From the NCBI GenBank assembly GCA_033239525.1, contig BSYO01000014.1:4444536-4508535 (forward strand): a stretch of 64,000 bases of DNA, given 5' to 3'. Below are positions 11,628-24,256 of the stretch, one piece after another. This DNA is from Nepenthes gracilis. Taxonomy: Eukaryota; Streptophyta; Magnoliopsida; Caryophyllales; Nepenthaceae. The number at the start of each line of letters is the position of its first letter. Position 1 is the stretch's first letter. The position numbers were made by a program, and so were the translations under genes. Under the pieces are notes generated by a model. The model was not told the DNA's origin, ran no database searches, and worked only from the letters and a program-made list of their open reading frames with translations.

Positions 11628-12778
11628 TGATGGGTATATCATAATATGAGCTGACCCACGGTCAAAGAAGGCCCAAATAACCCGTTGAACGATCAATTTA
11701 AATAACGGTCGAACAGGAGGCGAAGGCCTAAACCCTGAAAGGCCCAAGACGGTCCAACGCCAACGTTGGACTGCCGAGACACCAAAGATAGGGCCAACTC
11801 AAGGTAACAGTCAACTTGAGCGTTGACCGGATGTACTGTAGCAGCAAGCCCAAAGAGGTGTTAAACCTACTACGACTAGGCCCAATTTGGCCAGGCGGAC
11901 TCGTGCATGAAAAGCAACGATCCTTTCATGATCACATGCTTTCTAAAAAAACTGATCTTCTCCAAAAAGGCGGCAATGAACTCAGAGCCAAGAAAATGGT
12001 CACAAAAGCATGAGGTGATTTGGATATCCGTTGCACTGTTCAGAATAAAAAGGATCCATCAAATCACGCCTGTCAAGCTCACCAACTCAAGGTAGGCCGC
12101 CATTGCCAGTCCAGAAGAAGATGCCACCTTGCCCAGAGAAGGTGGCTCTCCTGCTGTCCATGAAAGCTTGAGGTCTTCGTTCTGGAAGACACACACATAC
12201 TCATACGCATACACACATGCTCACGAACGAACACGCAAGCTTACACAGAAATAGAAGCTCTCTTACTCTCTAACTTGTCTTCTTGAGAACATTCAGAACA
12301 AGCTTCCTGAAGAATTTCCTACAGTCTAACTCACGAACGCTTACAAAGCTTGAACAGAGACTTATCTTCTCTTTCTCCTTACACAAGCGTTTATCCTCCA
12401 ATCCCACCAAAGGCCTCCAGATTTCGGAAGACCTTTCTGACTTTCTGAGAATTATTTCCCAAAGTTTCCACGCTTTCAGGACGTTGCTTTCACACGCTCT
12501 CTGTGAATAGGAAGCGAAAACTCACATTCTTAACGGGCCAACACTCCCGACCATCCTACTGCCTCTCTCTCTCCTTTACTTATCAGTTTACCTTCCTCGT
12601 TTTGAAGGCTTTTTACTGACTTGAGCGTCGGAGTATTTTCGATGGGATAACCTTTCACCGACACACTGACCTCTTGTTTACTTTAGTGGTGTTCAGGATT
12701 CGGACTCAGTGAACGGAGCCGGATTGAGCTATCTAGATGAATCCGAATCTGTTCGAAGTCGGATCCAGGTATGCATCA
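11628..12778 (+). repeat. 5' LTR of element B
   Basis: 1151 bp, TGATGGG...GCATCA. It shares a CA-rich microsatellite-like patch (12187-12245) with the 3' LTR. The TATA position of element A's LTR reads GTCCATGAAAGC here, so promoter function is doubtful. Confidence 0.95.
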
Positions 12779-12797
12779 TTGACGCCGTCTATAGGAA
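12779..12797 (+). promoter_or_regulatory. Decayed primer binding site of element B
   Basis: TTGACGCCGTCTATAGGAA lies directly after the 5' LTR. Element H has TTGGCACCGTCTGTGGAAA at the same place (60286), so the ancestral form was probably TTGGCGCCGTCTGTGGG, the usual style for this lineage. I do not assign the tRNA. Confidence 0.7.
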
Positions 12798-12862
12798 GTG
12801 CTTACAAAAAGCCAATCATAATTCTACACAGTGCTCTCTTTTCACCACCTGATTCATCCATA

Positions 12863-14401
12863 ATGGTGAACATGAGAGCCAAAGCTAGCGATCTAGCTAA
12901 AGACGTCACTTTTTCCAACCAGGACCACGCCGCTGGGACCTTAGTCAACGGGGCAACAGGCAGAGTGCCAACGCCCTACTTTCAGCAACTGATGGAGTAG
13001 ATGCAGACCAACAATCGTCTCCAAATACTTTGCTCTCGACAAGAGTAACTATAGCAGGGGCTTTGCCAAGCAACCGTCCCTATGCCGACCACCAAAAAAG
13101 ATGGCTAGAGGAAAAAGAAACTAGCGAGAAGGCCCTAGAGACCCACAAATAATCCGATCCCAACCTCCTCGCGTACTCCAAGCCTGAAGAACGCTTTGGG
13201 AGCACAACTCCGTGAGAAAGTCTGGAGAGAATAAATCTCCGATACTTTCGGGTAGAAGACAGGAATGCAGTCCAGGAGTGAGCCTCCAGGACTGCCAGGT
13301 CCGCTGGAGGTAGTAGCTAGCCGGCTACTGGACCCTACTAGAGACAAAACGGAGTTGAGGGCTTACCTCAACTCTAAGAGATCTGCCAATGCTGCTCGTG
13401 TAGATCTATGAGTGGATAAAATTTAGAATCGTGTGTTCTAGGACGAGGAGCACGCTATTGACCTGGACAGATCTCCTTTTACGGCAGAGATCCTAAACCG
13501 TCCGCTGCCCACCAAGTTCAAAATGCCTTCCCTTGACTCGTACGATGGGAGCAGTGATCCGGTTGACTACCTTGATCACTTTCGCACCCATCTGAGTCTC
13601 CAAGGATTGGAAGACTCAGCGATGGGCCGCTACTTCCTACTTACGCTAAAGGGAGATGCCCGCATCTGGTTTCATCACCTCCCTTCAGGCACCATCGGCA
13701 GCTTCCGGGAGTTCACGGATCTCATCCTGGCTCAGTACGCCTCGAGCCGATGGGAAGAGAAGCAACTGTGGCACCTCTCCCACATCAAGAACAAGCCGAG
13801 AGAAAACCCACAGCGATTCCTGGATCACTTTGTGGTAGAGGCTAGGCGGATCCTCCGGATCACGGAGGAGATAAAACTGGGCAGTTTCATCTCCGCACTG
13901 ACCTATTGGGACTTCTTCAAGCACCTGGCCCATAAGAATCCCCAAACCTTTCGGGAGGCGGAGTCCATCACCCTGACCTACGCCACGACAGAATAGGCCA
14001 ACGAGGCGAAATGCCCGAAGAGGGCAGATCAGCCTCGATCATTCCCTAGAGAGGGGAAAAGAAAATACAGCGGTAGCGATCACTCCCGCCGGAAGCAGCA
14101 TAGGACTAGGGCGCCGGAACGCAGAGACTACGGGCCCACCAGCTTTACGCCTCTAACGGACATGTGCTCAAATTTTCTCATGCAGATTCGTGAGAAAAAG
14201 TTTCTGAAGTGGCCAAAACCACTGAGGAATGACTCTAAAAACTATTCAAAGTACTGTGACTTCCACTGCTCTGCTGGGCATTCTACTGAGGACTGCAAGA
14301 CGCTGCAGAGGGAGATTGGGGAGCTGATTCGTAGAAGCCACCTCATCAAATTCGTCAGGGGCCCCAGGCAGAGCTCTGGAGCAGTTAGCGGAGAAGGGTA
14401 G
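12863..14401 (+). pseudogene. Element B gag remnant
   Basis: The likely start is ATG at 12863 (MVNMRAKAS), 85 bp after the LTR; that frame stops near 13000. The capsid-like core is open at 13523-13996: MPSLDSYDGSSDPVDYLDHF, then WFHHLPSGTIGSF, then ENPQRFLDHFVVEARRI, matching the retrotransposon gag domain. Near 14254-14295 a zinc-binding C-x2-H-x4-H-x4-C (C-D-F-H then G-H then D-C) follows, the CHHC form typical of Tat gag. Stops between the pieces make it non-functional. Confidence 0.88.
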
Positions 14402-14599
14402 AAGCAGTCTCCTCCCCGAAATCAGGTTGCGGCAGGGGTGGTTAATATGATCACCACCAGACCAGCCAAAAACCGAACCGACGACGAGGAGCGGCAGATT
14501 GGGAGGAACAAGCAACGCAAAACGGATAACACCATTAGCTTCAATGATAATGATTTAACTCATGTAATATCCCCCATGTTGATCCCCTTGTTGTATCCG

Positions 14600-17500
14600 C
14601 GCTCGTTTCGGATGGTAGTGTCAACTATCAATTGAAGCGAGTGTTCATCGATAATGGAAGTTCAAAAGATTTGCTTTACTTGGATGCGTTCTTCAAACCA
14701 GGCTTAAAAAAAACCAACTAAAACCTATCAAAGGCCCATTGTATGGCCTTGACAACGAGCCTGTACCTATCCAAGGGACCATCCAACTGGAGGTCACCTT
14801 GGGTACGTATCTGAAAATAGCAACCCGAATACTCACTTTCCTGGTGGTCGACCTACCCTCTGTGTATAACGCAATACTAGGCAGATCTTGCTTGATAGCA
14901 TTTAGGGCGGTCATCTCAATTTCACACCTCAAGATGAAGTTCCCAATGCCTTACGGTGTGGGAGAGATGTTAGGTGACCAGGTTACTGGACGAACCTGCT
15001 GCATGTCTCAGGTTGCCCCTAGCGGCAGCACTAGAATAGTTAGAAAACTCGACCATCGAGATGAGACAACCCTTCAGCAAGCGTAGTCCAGTAAAGCCAC
15101 GAACCTAGTCCCACTGGACCCGGAGAAGCCGAAAAGGTGTGTACAAACCGACGGCTCACTCACCGGAATACTGTGCGATGAGTTGATCGCGTTCCTGCGA
15201 CGGAATGCTAACATCTTCTCATTGAATCCAGTAGATATGCCTGGGATTCCGACGGAGGTGATGGTCTACAAGTTGGGGCTTGATCTTAGCCGAAAGCCCG
15301 TCAGGCAAAGGCGGAGAAACCACTCCGTAGAAAAACTGATCGCCATCCGAGAGGAGGTGAAGAAACTGCTGGATGCATGTTTCATTAGAGAAGTCCACTA
15401 CCTGGATTGGCTCTCTAACGTCATCCTGATGAAGAAAAGCAACTAAAAATGGTGGATGTGCGTCGATTTTACCGACGTTAACAAAGCCTGCCCTAAAGAC
15501 AGCTTTTCCTTACTCAGGATCGACCTGCTGGTTGACTCGACAGCCGGATATGAGCTACTAAGCTTTATGGACGCCTATTTGGGTTACAACCAGATCGGGA
15601 TGAGTCCAGAAGACGAGGAACACACCTCGTTCATGACTGATCAAGGCACCTACTACTATAAAGTAATGTCTTTTAGACTGAAAAACGCTGGAGCAACCTA
15701 TCAACGACTGATCAACAAGATGTTCGAAAAACAGATTAGTCGTAACATGGAGGTCTACATCAACGACATGCTCGTCAAGAGCAAGGTCACCGACGACCAC
15801 ATTCGCTACCTGGTAGAGTCGTTTGAGGTGCTCCGTAAGCATCGCATGAAGCTGAACCCGGCTAAGTGTGTCTTCGGAGTGACCTCTAACAAATTCCTGG
15901 GTTTCATCGTCTCCCAACGGGAGATTGAGGCAAACCCAGAGAAGATCAAGGCTCTCGCAGACATGGCTCTACCATGGAGTGTAAAGGACGTCCAGCGATT
16001 GACTGGACGGCTAGCAGCATTGTCCTGCTTCCTCGCGAAGTCTGGCGACAAGTACTAACCCTTTTTCAAGGACCTTAGATGAACAAAGTCCATCGGGTTC
16101 CAATGGATCGCAGACTGCCAGATAGCTTTCGATAAACTGAAATGGTATCTGGCCAGCCCACCATTGCTAGTGTCATCCAAGGGCGGAGAAGAGCTATACC
16201 TTTACCTGGTAGTGTAGGAGGCGTCCCTCAGTTCTGTCCTCATGTGCTAGGACTCTGACACTGAACGGCCGGTTTACTGCGCAAGTAAAACGTTGACCGG
16301 CCCAGAGACCCGCTACTCGCACACAGAAAAACTGGCCTTGGCGCTTATATTCTCCTCGCGGAAGTTAAGGCCCTACTTTCAAATGCACCGAATAGTAATC
16401 CTTACTGACCAGCCTCTAAAAAGTATACTCCAAAAACTCGACGTTTTTGGACGGTTGGTAAAATGGGCTATCGAGTTGGGCGAGTTCAATATCGAATTCC
16501 AGCTTATACCTGCTGTAAAGGCGTAGGCACTGGCTGACTTTATTGTTAAAACTACGACCCCAATTCTCGAGGAGCAGCCCGTAGAAAGTGCGGAACTATT
16601 TGACGGAGTTCCGGAATGGATACTTCACGTGGACGGATCGTCTACGGACACCGGTGGTGGGGCTGGAGTGGTCCTCATGACCCCCGACGGGTTTGAGGTG
16701 AAATACTCCCTCAGGCTCAATTTTTCGACAACCAACAACGTTACTTAGTACGAGGCCCTTTTAGCCGGATTACGGTTAGTCAAGGAATGCTCTGCCAAGA
16801 GATTGGCAGTTTACAGCGACTCCGAACTAATTGTTAACCAGGTTAACGAAGACTTTGAGGTAAACAACCCTCACCTGGCTAAGTACTTGGCAAAAACAAG
16901 GGAGACCGCCTAGAGTTTCGACAAACTAACCTTGGTTCATGTTCCCAGAACTAAAAACTAGAAGATGTACCAGTTGGCCAGAGCCGCTGCGGCCGAAAAT
17001 TTGAAACAGTACTCGAGGGACATGAGGGAGATCCTGAACGCTCCCAGCATAGAGAAATAGGAAACAATGTAGATTTTCAAAGCGAAAAATTAGATGACAC
17101 CTTACCTTAATTATCTGGCTGACGGATCATTGCCAGAGGATGCGGAGAAGGCTAAACGAATCAGAAAGATAGCAGGCTCGTTTGTCGTGGTTGACGGACA
17201 GCTATATCACCGTGGCTACTCAACCCGATACCTCTGGTGCCTAACTCCCGAAGAGGCTGACTATGCTTTAAGCGAAGTCCACCTTTGGATTTGCAGATCG
17301 CACATTGGCGGAAAAAACTTAGCCTTCAAGATCATGTGGTAGGGCTACTACTGGCCATCGATGAAAAAGGATGCACTTGAGTTTGTGAAGAAATGTGAAA
17401 GCTGCCAGCTTCACAGTAACCTTCGCCGCCAGCCATCCGCAGACCTGAAGACGCTTCAGGCCCCTTGGCCCTTTGCGCAATGGGGGCTCAATATTCTCGG

Positions 17501-18326
17501 CCCATTTCCCATTACCACGGGACAAAGGAAGTTTGTCATCATGGGTATCAACTACTTTACCAAGTAGGTCGAGGCCATCCCACTGGCAAAGATTACGGAG
17601 TACAATGCCTTGGAATTCCTTCGCCAGAATATCATTTGTAGATTCGGTATCCCTGAGATTGTTATGACCGACAACAGGACCCAATTCTCGGAAAAACGCT
17701 TCACCAAGTATTGCGCCAGCCTTGACGTCAAGTTGGTCCACGCTTCGGTGGCATACCCTCAAGTGAATGGACAGGTAGAGATTACGAACCGAACGCTACT
17801 CCACAGGTTAAAGACTAAGTTGGAAGACGCATGGGGCTCCTGGGTAGACAAGCTCCTCTTTGTTCTTTGGTCTTACCGGATAACCCCAAAGGAACCAACG
17901 CTCGAGATGCTCTTTAACCTCTATTACGGGACTGAAACGGTGATCCTGGTCAAAATCGGGCTCCTAAGTCTTAGGGTGGAAGCCTTCGACCCACGGGCTA
18001 ACTTCCAAAAAATCAAGGAGCACCTAGACTTGTTAGAGGAAGCCCGTGACGCTGCTAGAGTGCGGACAGCGGCCTACCAATATCGAATTGCCCGATACTA
18101 GAACAAAAAGGTTAAGGCGTGACGATTCAATGTTGGAGACCTAGTCCTGCGAGGCGTCGAGGCCACAGGCATGCTGGCCGGCCCCAATAAGCTCTCCTCT
18201 AATTGGGAAGGGCCTTTCCTCGTCTCTGCCATCCTGCGAAACTGAGCCTACAAACTCTGGAGCTAGGACGGGAAGTAGGTTCCGCGAACATGGAATGCAA
18301 TCCACCTCAGACGCTACTTCCAGTGA
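14600..18326 (+). pseudogene. Element B pol remnant (PR, RT, RNase H, archaeal-type RNase H, integrase)
   Basis: Protease: FIDNGSS near 14645 and YNAILGRSCL near 14870. RT: 15183-16058, with DFTDVNKACPKDSF and a catalytic box at 15756-15767 reading Y-I-N-D (first aspartate lost). First RNase H: about 16140-16530. Second, archaeal-type RNase H characteristic of Tat: about 16615-17000 (ILHVDGSS, YEALLAGLRL, YSDSELIVNQV); its glutamate region has a stop. Integrase: 17090-18326, with KKCESCQLH, WGLNILGPF, MTDNRTQF and NGQVEITNRTLL, so the D-D-E residues survive except D-to-N in WGLNI. Numerous TAG/TGA/TAA codons, most explained by C-to-T or G-to-A change. The stop at 18324 after RRYFQ is the natural end. 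Confidence 0.92.
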
Positions 18327-18471
18327 AAGGCACAAGTGCGTATTTGCATTATTATGTGTGTGTGCATTCACTTGCTTGTTTTAATTTGTCAAAATAAGTG
18401 TTTACTTAGCATACTGCCTTCCCTTGTTGTGTGCATGCATATATATATATGTGTTTACCTTACAGGTTACT

Positions 18472-18499
18472 CGACCTAGACTGCTCCTAAGTCGGGAGG
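18472..18499. other. Conserved non-coding block downstream of pol (copy in B)
   Basis: CGACCTAGACTGC followed by TCCTAAGTCGGGAGG. Element C has the same block at 42886-42913 with one change in 28 bases, although B and C differ far more around it. It lies about 150 bp after the pol stop and just before the 40-bp repeats in both. Confidence 0.75.
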
Positions 18500-18519
18500 G
18501 TCCTCACCCTCTCGTTAAT

Positions 18520-18758
18520 AAATCTTGGTCATCTAGGCGGCCCGTAAGTGGTCGAATATGAACCTCGGTCATCCGAGTGGCCCATTAGCAGTCGTATTTA
18601 AACCCTAGCCATCCAGGTGGAGCGTGAGCGATCTAATACGAACCTCGGTCATCCAAGCAGCCCATTAGCGGTCGTATTAAACCCTGGTCATCTAGACGGT
18701 CTATATGCGGTTAGATCCAAACCTTGGTCATCCAAGTGGCTCGTTAGTGGTCAAAATC
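18520..18758 (+). repeat. ~40-bp tandem repeat between pol and antisense gene (element B)
   Basis: Six imperfect units of about 39-41 bp with core AACCTCGGTCATCCGAGTGG then CCCATTAGCGGTCGTATT. The unit is clearly related to the one in element H (61417-61872). Confidence 0.88.
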
Positions 18759-19086
18759 TTAGGGGGCTAGCGCAACACACGCAACGACCTCCTCTACGAG
18801 GAGATAGTGTGATCCGTCAACGATGGTCGAAGGGAGAAAAATTCTTCTCCAACGCCAGCTGCCCAAGTCAGCACTCGGGCAGCGCCACTAGGCTTCACTC
18901 ACAAGCCGCCACTACTAGACTGGTTAACACAATCGCCTATGAAGAGCCTAAGGACCTCACTCCTTTGGCAGCACTACCATGGCCGCCAGCCAACTGAGTT
19001 GGCCGTCCAGTGCAACAGCCAGTGCAACAGATATACAAATACAAAGGCAATAAAGAGAGATGGACACAAAGTTAAAAAGTTTCCAT

Positions 19087-19092
19087 TTTATT
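19087..19092 (-). terminator. Candidate polyadenylation signal of antisense gene B
   Basis: AATAAA on the minus strand, in the context GTAATAAAATGG, about 76 bases after the antisense stop at 19168. Similar AATAAAAT contexts follow the antisense units of element C (46039-46044) and H (61978-61983). Confidence 0.5.
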
Positions 19093-19167
19093 ACTTCTAA
19101 ATATGTTACAAAATGCATCAAATGTACATAAATACAAGGGAGGTTCCAAAAATGAACAGCATAAGAG

Positions 19168-20972
19168 CTACGAGGGCGGCGGAGGCCTCTGACTGTCACG
19201 AGGCTCCACTACAAGGCTGTCTCTACGCTGCGCCGCTCTGTTGGATAGATTGATGAGGTCAACAGGGAAGTCGGGATCGACCAACCGCACAATGCGTCGA
19301 CTAACGTTGACACCTTCCAACAGCTGTGTGTACATCGTACTCTCGACCTCGTGGGGCGGAAGCAGAGTTTCAAGTCGTTCTCCAAGGTTGCTACCTGCCT
19401 AGCAAGTTGATCAATGTGCACTTTGGCTCGATCGCTCTCTTCCTTCAAACGGGCAACCTCAGCCTTTAAGTTCACATTCTCCACTTCAACACCCGCCAGG
19501 ACAGTCTCAAGGGCAGCAAACTCCTCACAGTGCTCCGCCCTCAAAGCTGCCAACTTAGCATCTAGCCAAGCGATCTCCACCTCCCTATCTGAGATCACCC
19601 GATCCCGCTGGTCCATCACATTGATGATGGCAGCAACCATCTTCGACTTCTGCACAAAAGGCAAACGAAGAATAAGTTAGAAATCCTGAAAGGAGAAACT
19701 ATGCAAAAGGCATCGCAAAGAATTATACCTCCCAAACTCTCCTCGTGGGCCTCTTACGCCTAGCCTCCAGACCTAACCCAGGCGGCGGTAGGCCAGAAGC
19801 GACATCCTCTCGAGCTGAGCTGGCAGCAGCCTCCTCCAGAATCTCGTCCAGAAGCCCATCATCAGCATCGTCCGCAGCAACTGCAGGCTCCCCGGCTACA
19901 GCCTCCTAGTAGCTGCCGGAGGATCAAGATCCACCACTGGCTCCACAGCAAGCGCCCGCACGACTGGAGAGCCAACAGATGGCTCCTGCGCCTCCACTAC
20001 TGGCTCACAGGCAGGCTCCATAAAGGACTCCATTTGCACCGCTTGAGGAGCCGCCTGCAGCGCGAGCTGCCCCAAGATACTGTCTCCCCTAGCCACTGGC
20101 AAGTCTTCAAAGGATTTTTCCATTCTCGCGGTACTGCCAGGGCTACTGCAGATCCCGACGACGACGTAATCGGGGCCTGTTGATGACTAGGAAGGTGTCT
20201 CCAACACCATTCTCTTAGAACGCGGACCGATAAAGTCTTCGTCTGTGAGGCGGGGACGGATAAGCAGGCCCCTAGAGTCCTCCGGCCGCACCATCATCGC
20301 CTGCGGCCTAAGCTTTTGAACCGAGGAAGGCGGTCCCTAGTTTATTTTGTTGGTCTCTGCCCTAAAGACCAAGAAATCCCGTTTAAAATCCGAAATGTAG
20401 TCATTGACTAATTTCGTCAACCACTCCAAGGATGCCGTCTCCGCCACAGACGGCATCCCGATGTACACATCCGGCACCTGGCCCTAATCCTTCACAAGGG
20501 GCCAGGACTCCTCTACTCTCACAAAAAAGAACCAATTCTTTCAATTCTTGAGTGAATCATAAATGGCCGTATTTATTTTAAGGCCATGATGGGGGACAAG
20601 GGAAATCCATTCACCTCCTTGATTTATTTTAAAGAGCCCCTTCACCATCGACATCGTCAACCTCTTAGAGTGTTTGCGAAGAAAAATACAGATGGTGTAG
20701 ATGTACCGTACGGTGTTGGCATGGAGTTGGGCAACTAGAGCTCGTAGGGCTTACAGGATAGACTGTAAGTCGTCTGATAGAGGAAGACGAAAACCACTCC
20801 TCAACTGGGCCTCGTATATCGTTACGTGCCCTACTGGTGGAGAGAAGGCCCTGCCGTCCTTGCCCGGGACCCTCCACACAATGTCCTTGGAGATATTGAA
20901 CTTAACGCACAATGCTTTCACGTCACTCTCTTGAATAACAGAGGAGATGTCGACGACGGAGGTTGAGGCCAT
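19168..20972 (-). pseudogene. Antisense gene of element B, spliced, decayed
   Basis: Minus strand, ATG at 20972 (MASTSVVDISS). The N-terminal domain has FSPPVGHVTIYEAQLRSGFR and LPLSDDLQSIL. Exon 1 runs to 19729; the phase-0 intron is 19728-19650 (79 bp, donor GAG|GTATAA, acceptor TTTTGTGCAG), the same length and place as in element A. Exon 2 (19649-19168) encodes a coiled coil (IAWLDAKLAALRAEH, then VARLKEESDRAKVHIDQLA). After a one-base loss near 19365 it continues to SRRIVRLVDPDFPVDLI and a stop at 19168-19170. Two exon-1 tryptophan codons are stops here and in element A alike (before KN-FFFV and before GPPS). Function unknown. Confidence 0.8.
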
Positions 20973-21135
20973 GCCTGATAGAAAGGCTAGGGTTTCTTTG
21001 AGAAATGAGAGAAAGTTGAAGACAAAGAAGACAAAGTAAGGAGGCTTGAGAGAATATTCAAAACGAGGAGAGAAACTTAAACGAAGAAGTATGAAACGCC
21101 TTAAACCGCCTCAGAAAGGACGCCATCAATCCTGC

Positions 21136-21141
21136 CACGTG
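21136..21141 (-). promoter_or_regulatory. CACGTG box upstream of antisense gene B
   Basis: The CACGTG palindrome lies about 165 bp upstream of the antisense ATG, in the same sequence context as at 4223-4228 in element A. The TATA present in A is degraded here. Confidence 0.35.
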
Positions 21142-21282
21142 TCGCCTCCCTAATTGGCCCTTCAAAAAGCAAATCTCTGATGCATTAATGGCTTGGATAT
21201 CTACCCAACCAAGAGAAGATACGGGTTTACTTTTGGCCTGACAAGCCGGCTGATAGCCATGCGTCAATCAGGGCTCACAGAA

Positions 21283-21390
21283 AGTTCTTCAGATTATGGC
21301 CAAAGACGGTTAACAGCTTCGGTTAACTTTCTTCTCCGGAACTGACCAAAGACTATCAACAGGTCTTGTCAACCTTCCTCTCTGCCTTTC
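21283..21390 (+). repeat. Short form of the 46-bp 3' repeat (element B)
   Basis: About two units with AAAGACGGTTAACAGCTTCG and TTCTTCTCCGGAACTGACC, matching the six-unit array of element A at 4318-4612. Confidence 0.8.
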
Positions 21391-21491
21391 ATAGAGTCCT
21401 CCGGGATCCTCAAACAACGAAGGGCAGTGTGGGGCATCTAATAATGAACATACCGGAGGACAGAATTTTAGCTACCGGTATGGGGGGCTAG

Positions 21492-22642
21492 TGATGGGTA
21501 TATCATAATATGGGCTGGCCCACGATCAAAGAAGGCCCAAATGACCTGCTGGACGGTCAACTTAAATAACGGCCCAACAAGAGGCGAAGGCCAAAACCCT
21601 AAAAGGCCCAAGACGGTGAACGCCAGCGTTGACCGTCGAGATACCAGTAGGCGGCCAACTCACATACAGACGGTCAACTCAAACGTTGACCAGATGTACT
21701 GTAGCAGCAGGCCCAAAGAGGCGTTAAACCTGCTACGGCCTAGGCCCAATTTCGCAAGCGAACTCGTGCACGAAAAGCAACGATCTTTTCATGATCACAC
21801 GCTTTTTAAAAAGCTGATCTTCTCCAAAAAGGCGGCAATGAACTTAGCGCCAACAAAACGATCACAAAAGTATGAGGTGATTTGGATATCCGTTGTACTG
21901 TTTAGAAGAAAAATAATCCATCAAATCACACCTATCAAGCCCACCAACTCTGGGAAGGCCGCCATTGCTAGTCCAGAAAAACACGCCACCTTGCCCAAAA
22001 AAGGTGGCTTTCCTGCTGTCCATGAAAGCTTGAGGTCTTCGTTCTAGAAGACACACACATACTCATACGCATACACGCATGCTCACGAACAAACACGCAA
22101 GCTTACATAGAAACAGAAGCTCTCTTACTCGCTCTCTAACTTGTCTTCTTGAGAACATTCAAACAAGTTTCCCTGAAGAACTTCCTACAATCTAACTCAC
22201 GAATACTTACAGAGTTTAAACAGAGACTCATCTTCTCTTTCTCTCTACACAAGCGTTCATTCTCCAATCCCATCAAAAGCCTCCAGATTCTGGGAGACCT
22301 TTCTGGCTTTCTGAGAATCGTTTCCTAAAGCTTCCACGCTTTCAGGATACCGCTTCCACATGCTTTCTGTGAGCAGGAAGCAAGAACTCACATTCTCAAC
22401 GGGCCAACACTCCCGACCATCCTACTCTCTCTCTCTCATTTACTTATCAGTTTACCTTTCTCGCTTCGAAGGCTTTTTACTGACTTGAGCGTCGGAGTGT
22501 TTTCGGTGGGATAACCTCCCGCCGACACACTGACCTCTTATTCATTTTAGTAGTGTGCAGGATTCAGACTCAGTGAACTGAGCCGGGTCGAGCTATCCAG
22601 ACGAATCCGAATCTGTTCGAAATCGGATCCAGGTACGCATCA
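21492..22642 (+). repeat. 3' LTR of element B
   Basis: 1151 bp, preceded by the purine tract TGGGGGGCTAG (21481-21491) and followed by the right target duplication GTATT (22643-22647). Same length and ends as the 5' LTR. Confidence 0.96.
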
Positions 22643-22647
22643 GTATT

Positions 22648-23923
22648 AGTACATCTATTTAACCAAACAGCCTACATTCCAATTGCAAGCCAGAACCTTT
22701 ATTTTCCTACATGCGCTCACACGGCTGGAGAAGTCATATGAAGCTCATAACTAATTAAGTTGCACGTCTGAGTTGCATATACAACCTATGGAAGTGCACG
22801 AGGCTTGGATTACAAAAGAAACAATTGTGTTGGGACGACCACGGCCAGCCACTAACTCACACCACATTTGCATAAATTTTGGCTCGAGCGAGAACTAATC
22901 AGATAGTTTCGCCAAATACTATTGTTGAAATTTGGCTTCAGCAAAAACACCTACAAGTCAAAGTGATTGAGCTACATACCATCTACTAGCTTCCGCGTGA
23001 CTTTCACAAGGCATACACTTCAAGCAAAAAATAATTATTAGTACTGCCTATGTTTATGAACATGTTTTGACTAGTAGTTTACGTCTTGTAGAAGGCCTAA
23101 GTGACGTACAAATGGTTCATTTCCTCTAGCTTAGATTTAAGTGATGCAGATCTTTAAGACTCATTGAGACCAATACTTACTAGAGTGTCACTAACTTGTT
23201 GAGTGATTTTTGGACTTCCACGATGAAAATTTCTCACCCAAAACATTTAAACATATTTCGTAGCTTGCAATCCCATAGAGTTTTGTAATCTCCTTAGAAC
23301 TTTGGCATTTTTACTAGAAGCATTGGCTTGAAAATTCTCAAGTCGGTAAAGAAAACATCCAATAAGTCTCGAATGAATATGAATTTTATGATTTAGAGTG
23401 TTAATCCGAAAGGTGAATTCTTTTATAGAGGTCATGTATTAGAGAGAGCTAGTTAGGACGTTTGATACCTTTTTATCACTCAGGTTATAAGTTACTTTTT
23501 TAATAGATTCGGATGGTTCTCTCAAATTTGTTCATTTATAAGTTTCTCCTTTGTTAATAAAATCTTGCATCATCATTTATATTTTTCATGAGCTTTTAAT
23601 TATGTTGTTGTATTTATAGTTCTGCTATCCTCGGCAATAGATTTCAACAACCTCAATGTTTGGAGGTAAAATAAACAACCAAAGGCACTACGATGGCTCA
23701 ATGTCTCAAGCAAAAGAACCAGAGCAGCCATGAAGAAAAGTTCACGTGTTAGATGTATAAACTATACTATTGGTAGCTTAATCTCATTGACTCAAACATA
23801 ACTACAGCGTGGGAACTCATAATTAAGGAACCTTTTAATTAAGTATTTATGAAATTTCTCAATCACTAAAGAAAAAAACTAACAAATTTTAGAATTTCTA
23901 AAAACATGACTTTCATTAATTAA
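22648..23923. other. No recognisable feature
   Basis: AT-rich sequence between element B and the copia LTR at 23924, with only short reading frames and no motif I can place. The first bases continue the sequence left of element B, so this is the DNA that B entered. Confidence 0.55.
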
Positions 23924-24255
23924 TGATGCATATTTATCATAGATCTAGAAACTTCATTAAGGATATAATTTAAGGAAGAATTCTAGAATGTTCTATAAAG
24001 ATAATCTTATACATAATATTTTAGAACATTATCAACTCCATTATTACTCCAACTTACTATTTCTAAATAGGTGAAAAATATACTTATTGGGTGTGAAAAA
24101 TCAAATCTAAAGTTTATGAAACTAAAACTCTAAGTCCTCTATTTTTCTATCATCCATAATTTCTATATTTTTTATATTTTTTTCTCATATAAATAATGCT
24201 TTCTTATTTTATTATTTCTATATTTACAACTCTCCTCTCCATTAAATTCTAATAA
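23924..24255 (+). repeat. 5' LTR of copia element G
   Basis: Starts TGATGCATATTTATC and ends just before a PBS. It aligns along its length with 58544-58950 (shared AATTCTAGAATRTYCTATAAA and TACTTATTGGGTGTGAAAAA blocks), so the two are LTRs of one copia family. Confidence 0.75.
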
Positions 24256-24256
24256 A

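Larger units (their letters stand above)
11628..22642 (+). mobile_element. Complete Tat-lineage Ty3/gypsy retrotransposon B (11,015 bp)
   Basis: Both LTRs are 1151 bp (11628-12778 and 21492-22642), start TGATGGG, end GCATCA, and are flanked by the perfect 5-bp duplication GTATT (11623-11627 and 22643-22647). Inside are a PBS-like leader, gag, protease, RT, two RNase H domains, integrase, a 40-bp tandem repeat, the antisense gene, a 46-bp repeat remnant and a purine tract. The two LTRs differ at roughly one base in eight to ten by eye, mostly transitions, so the insertion is old. All coding regions carry stops. Confidence 0.95.
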
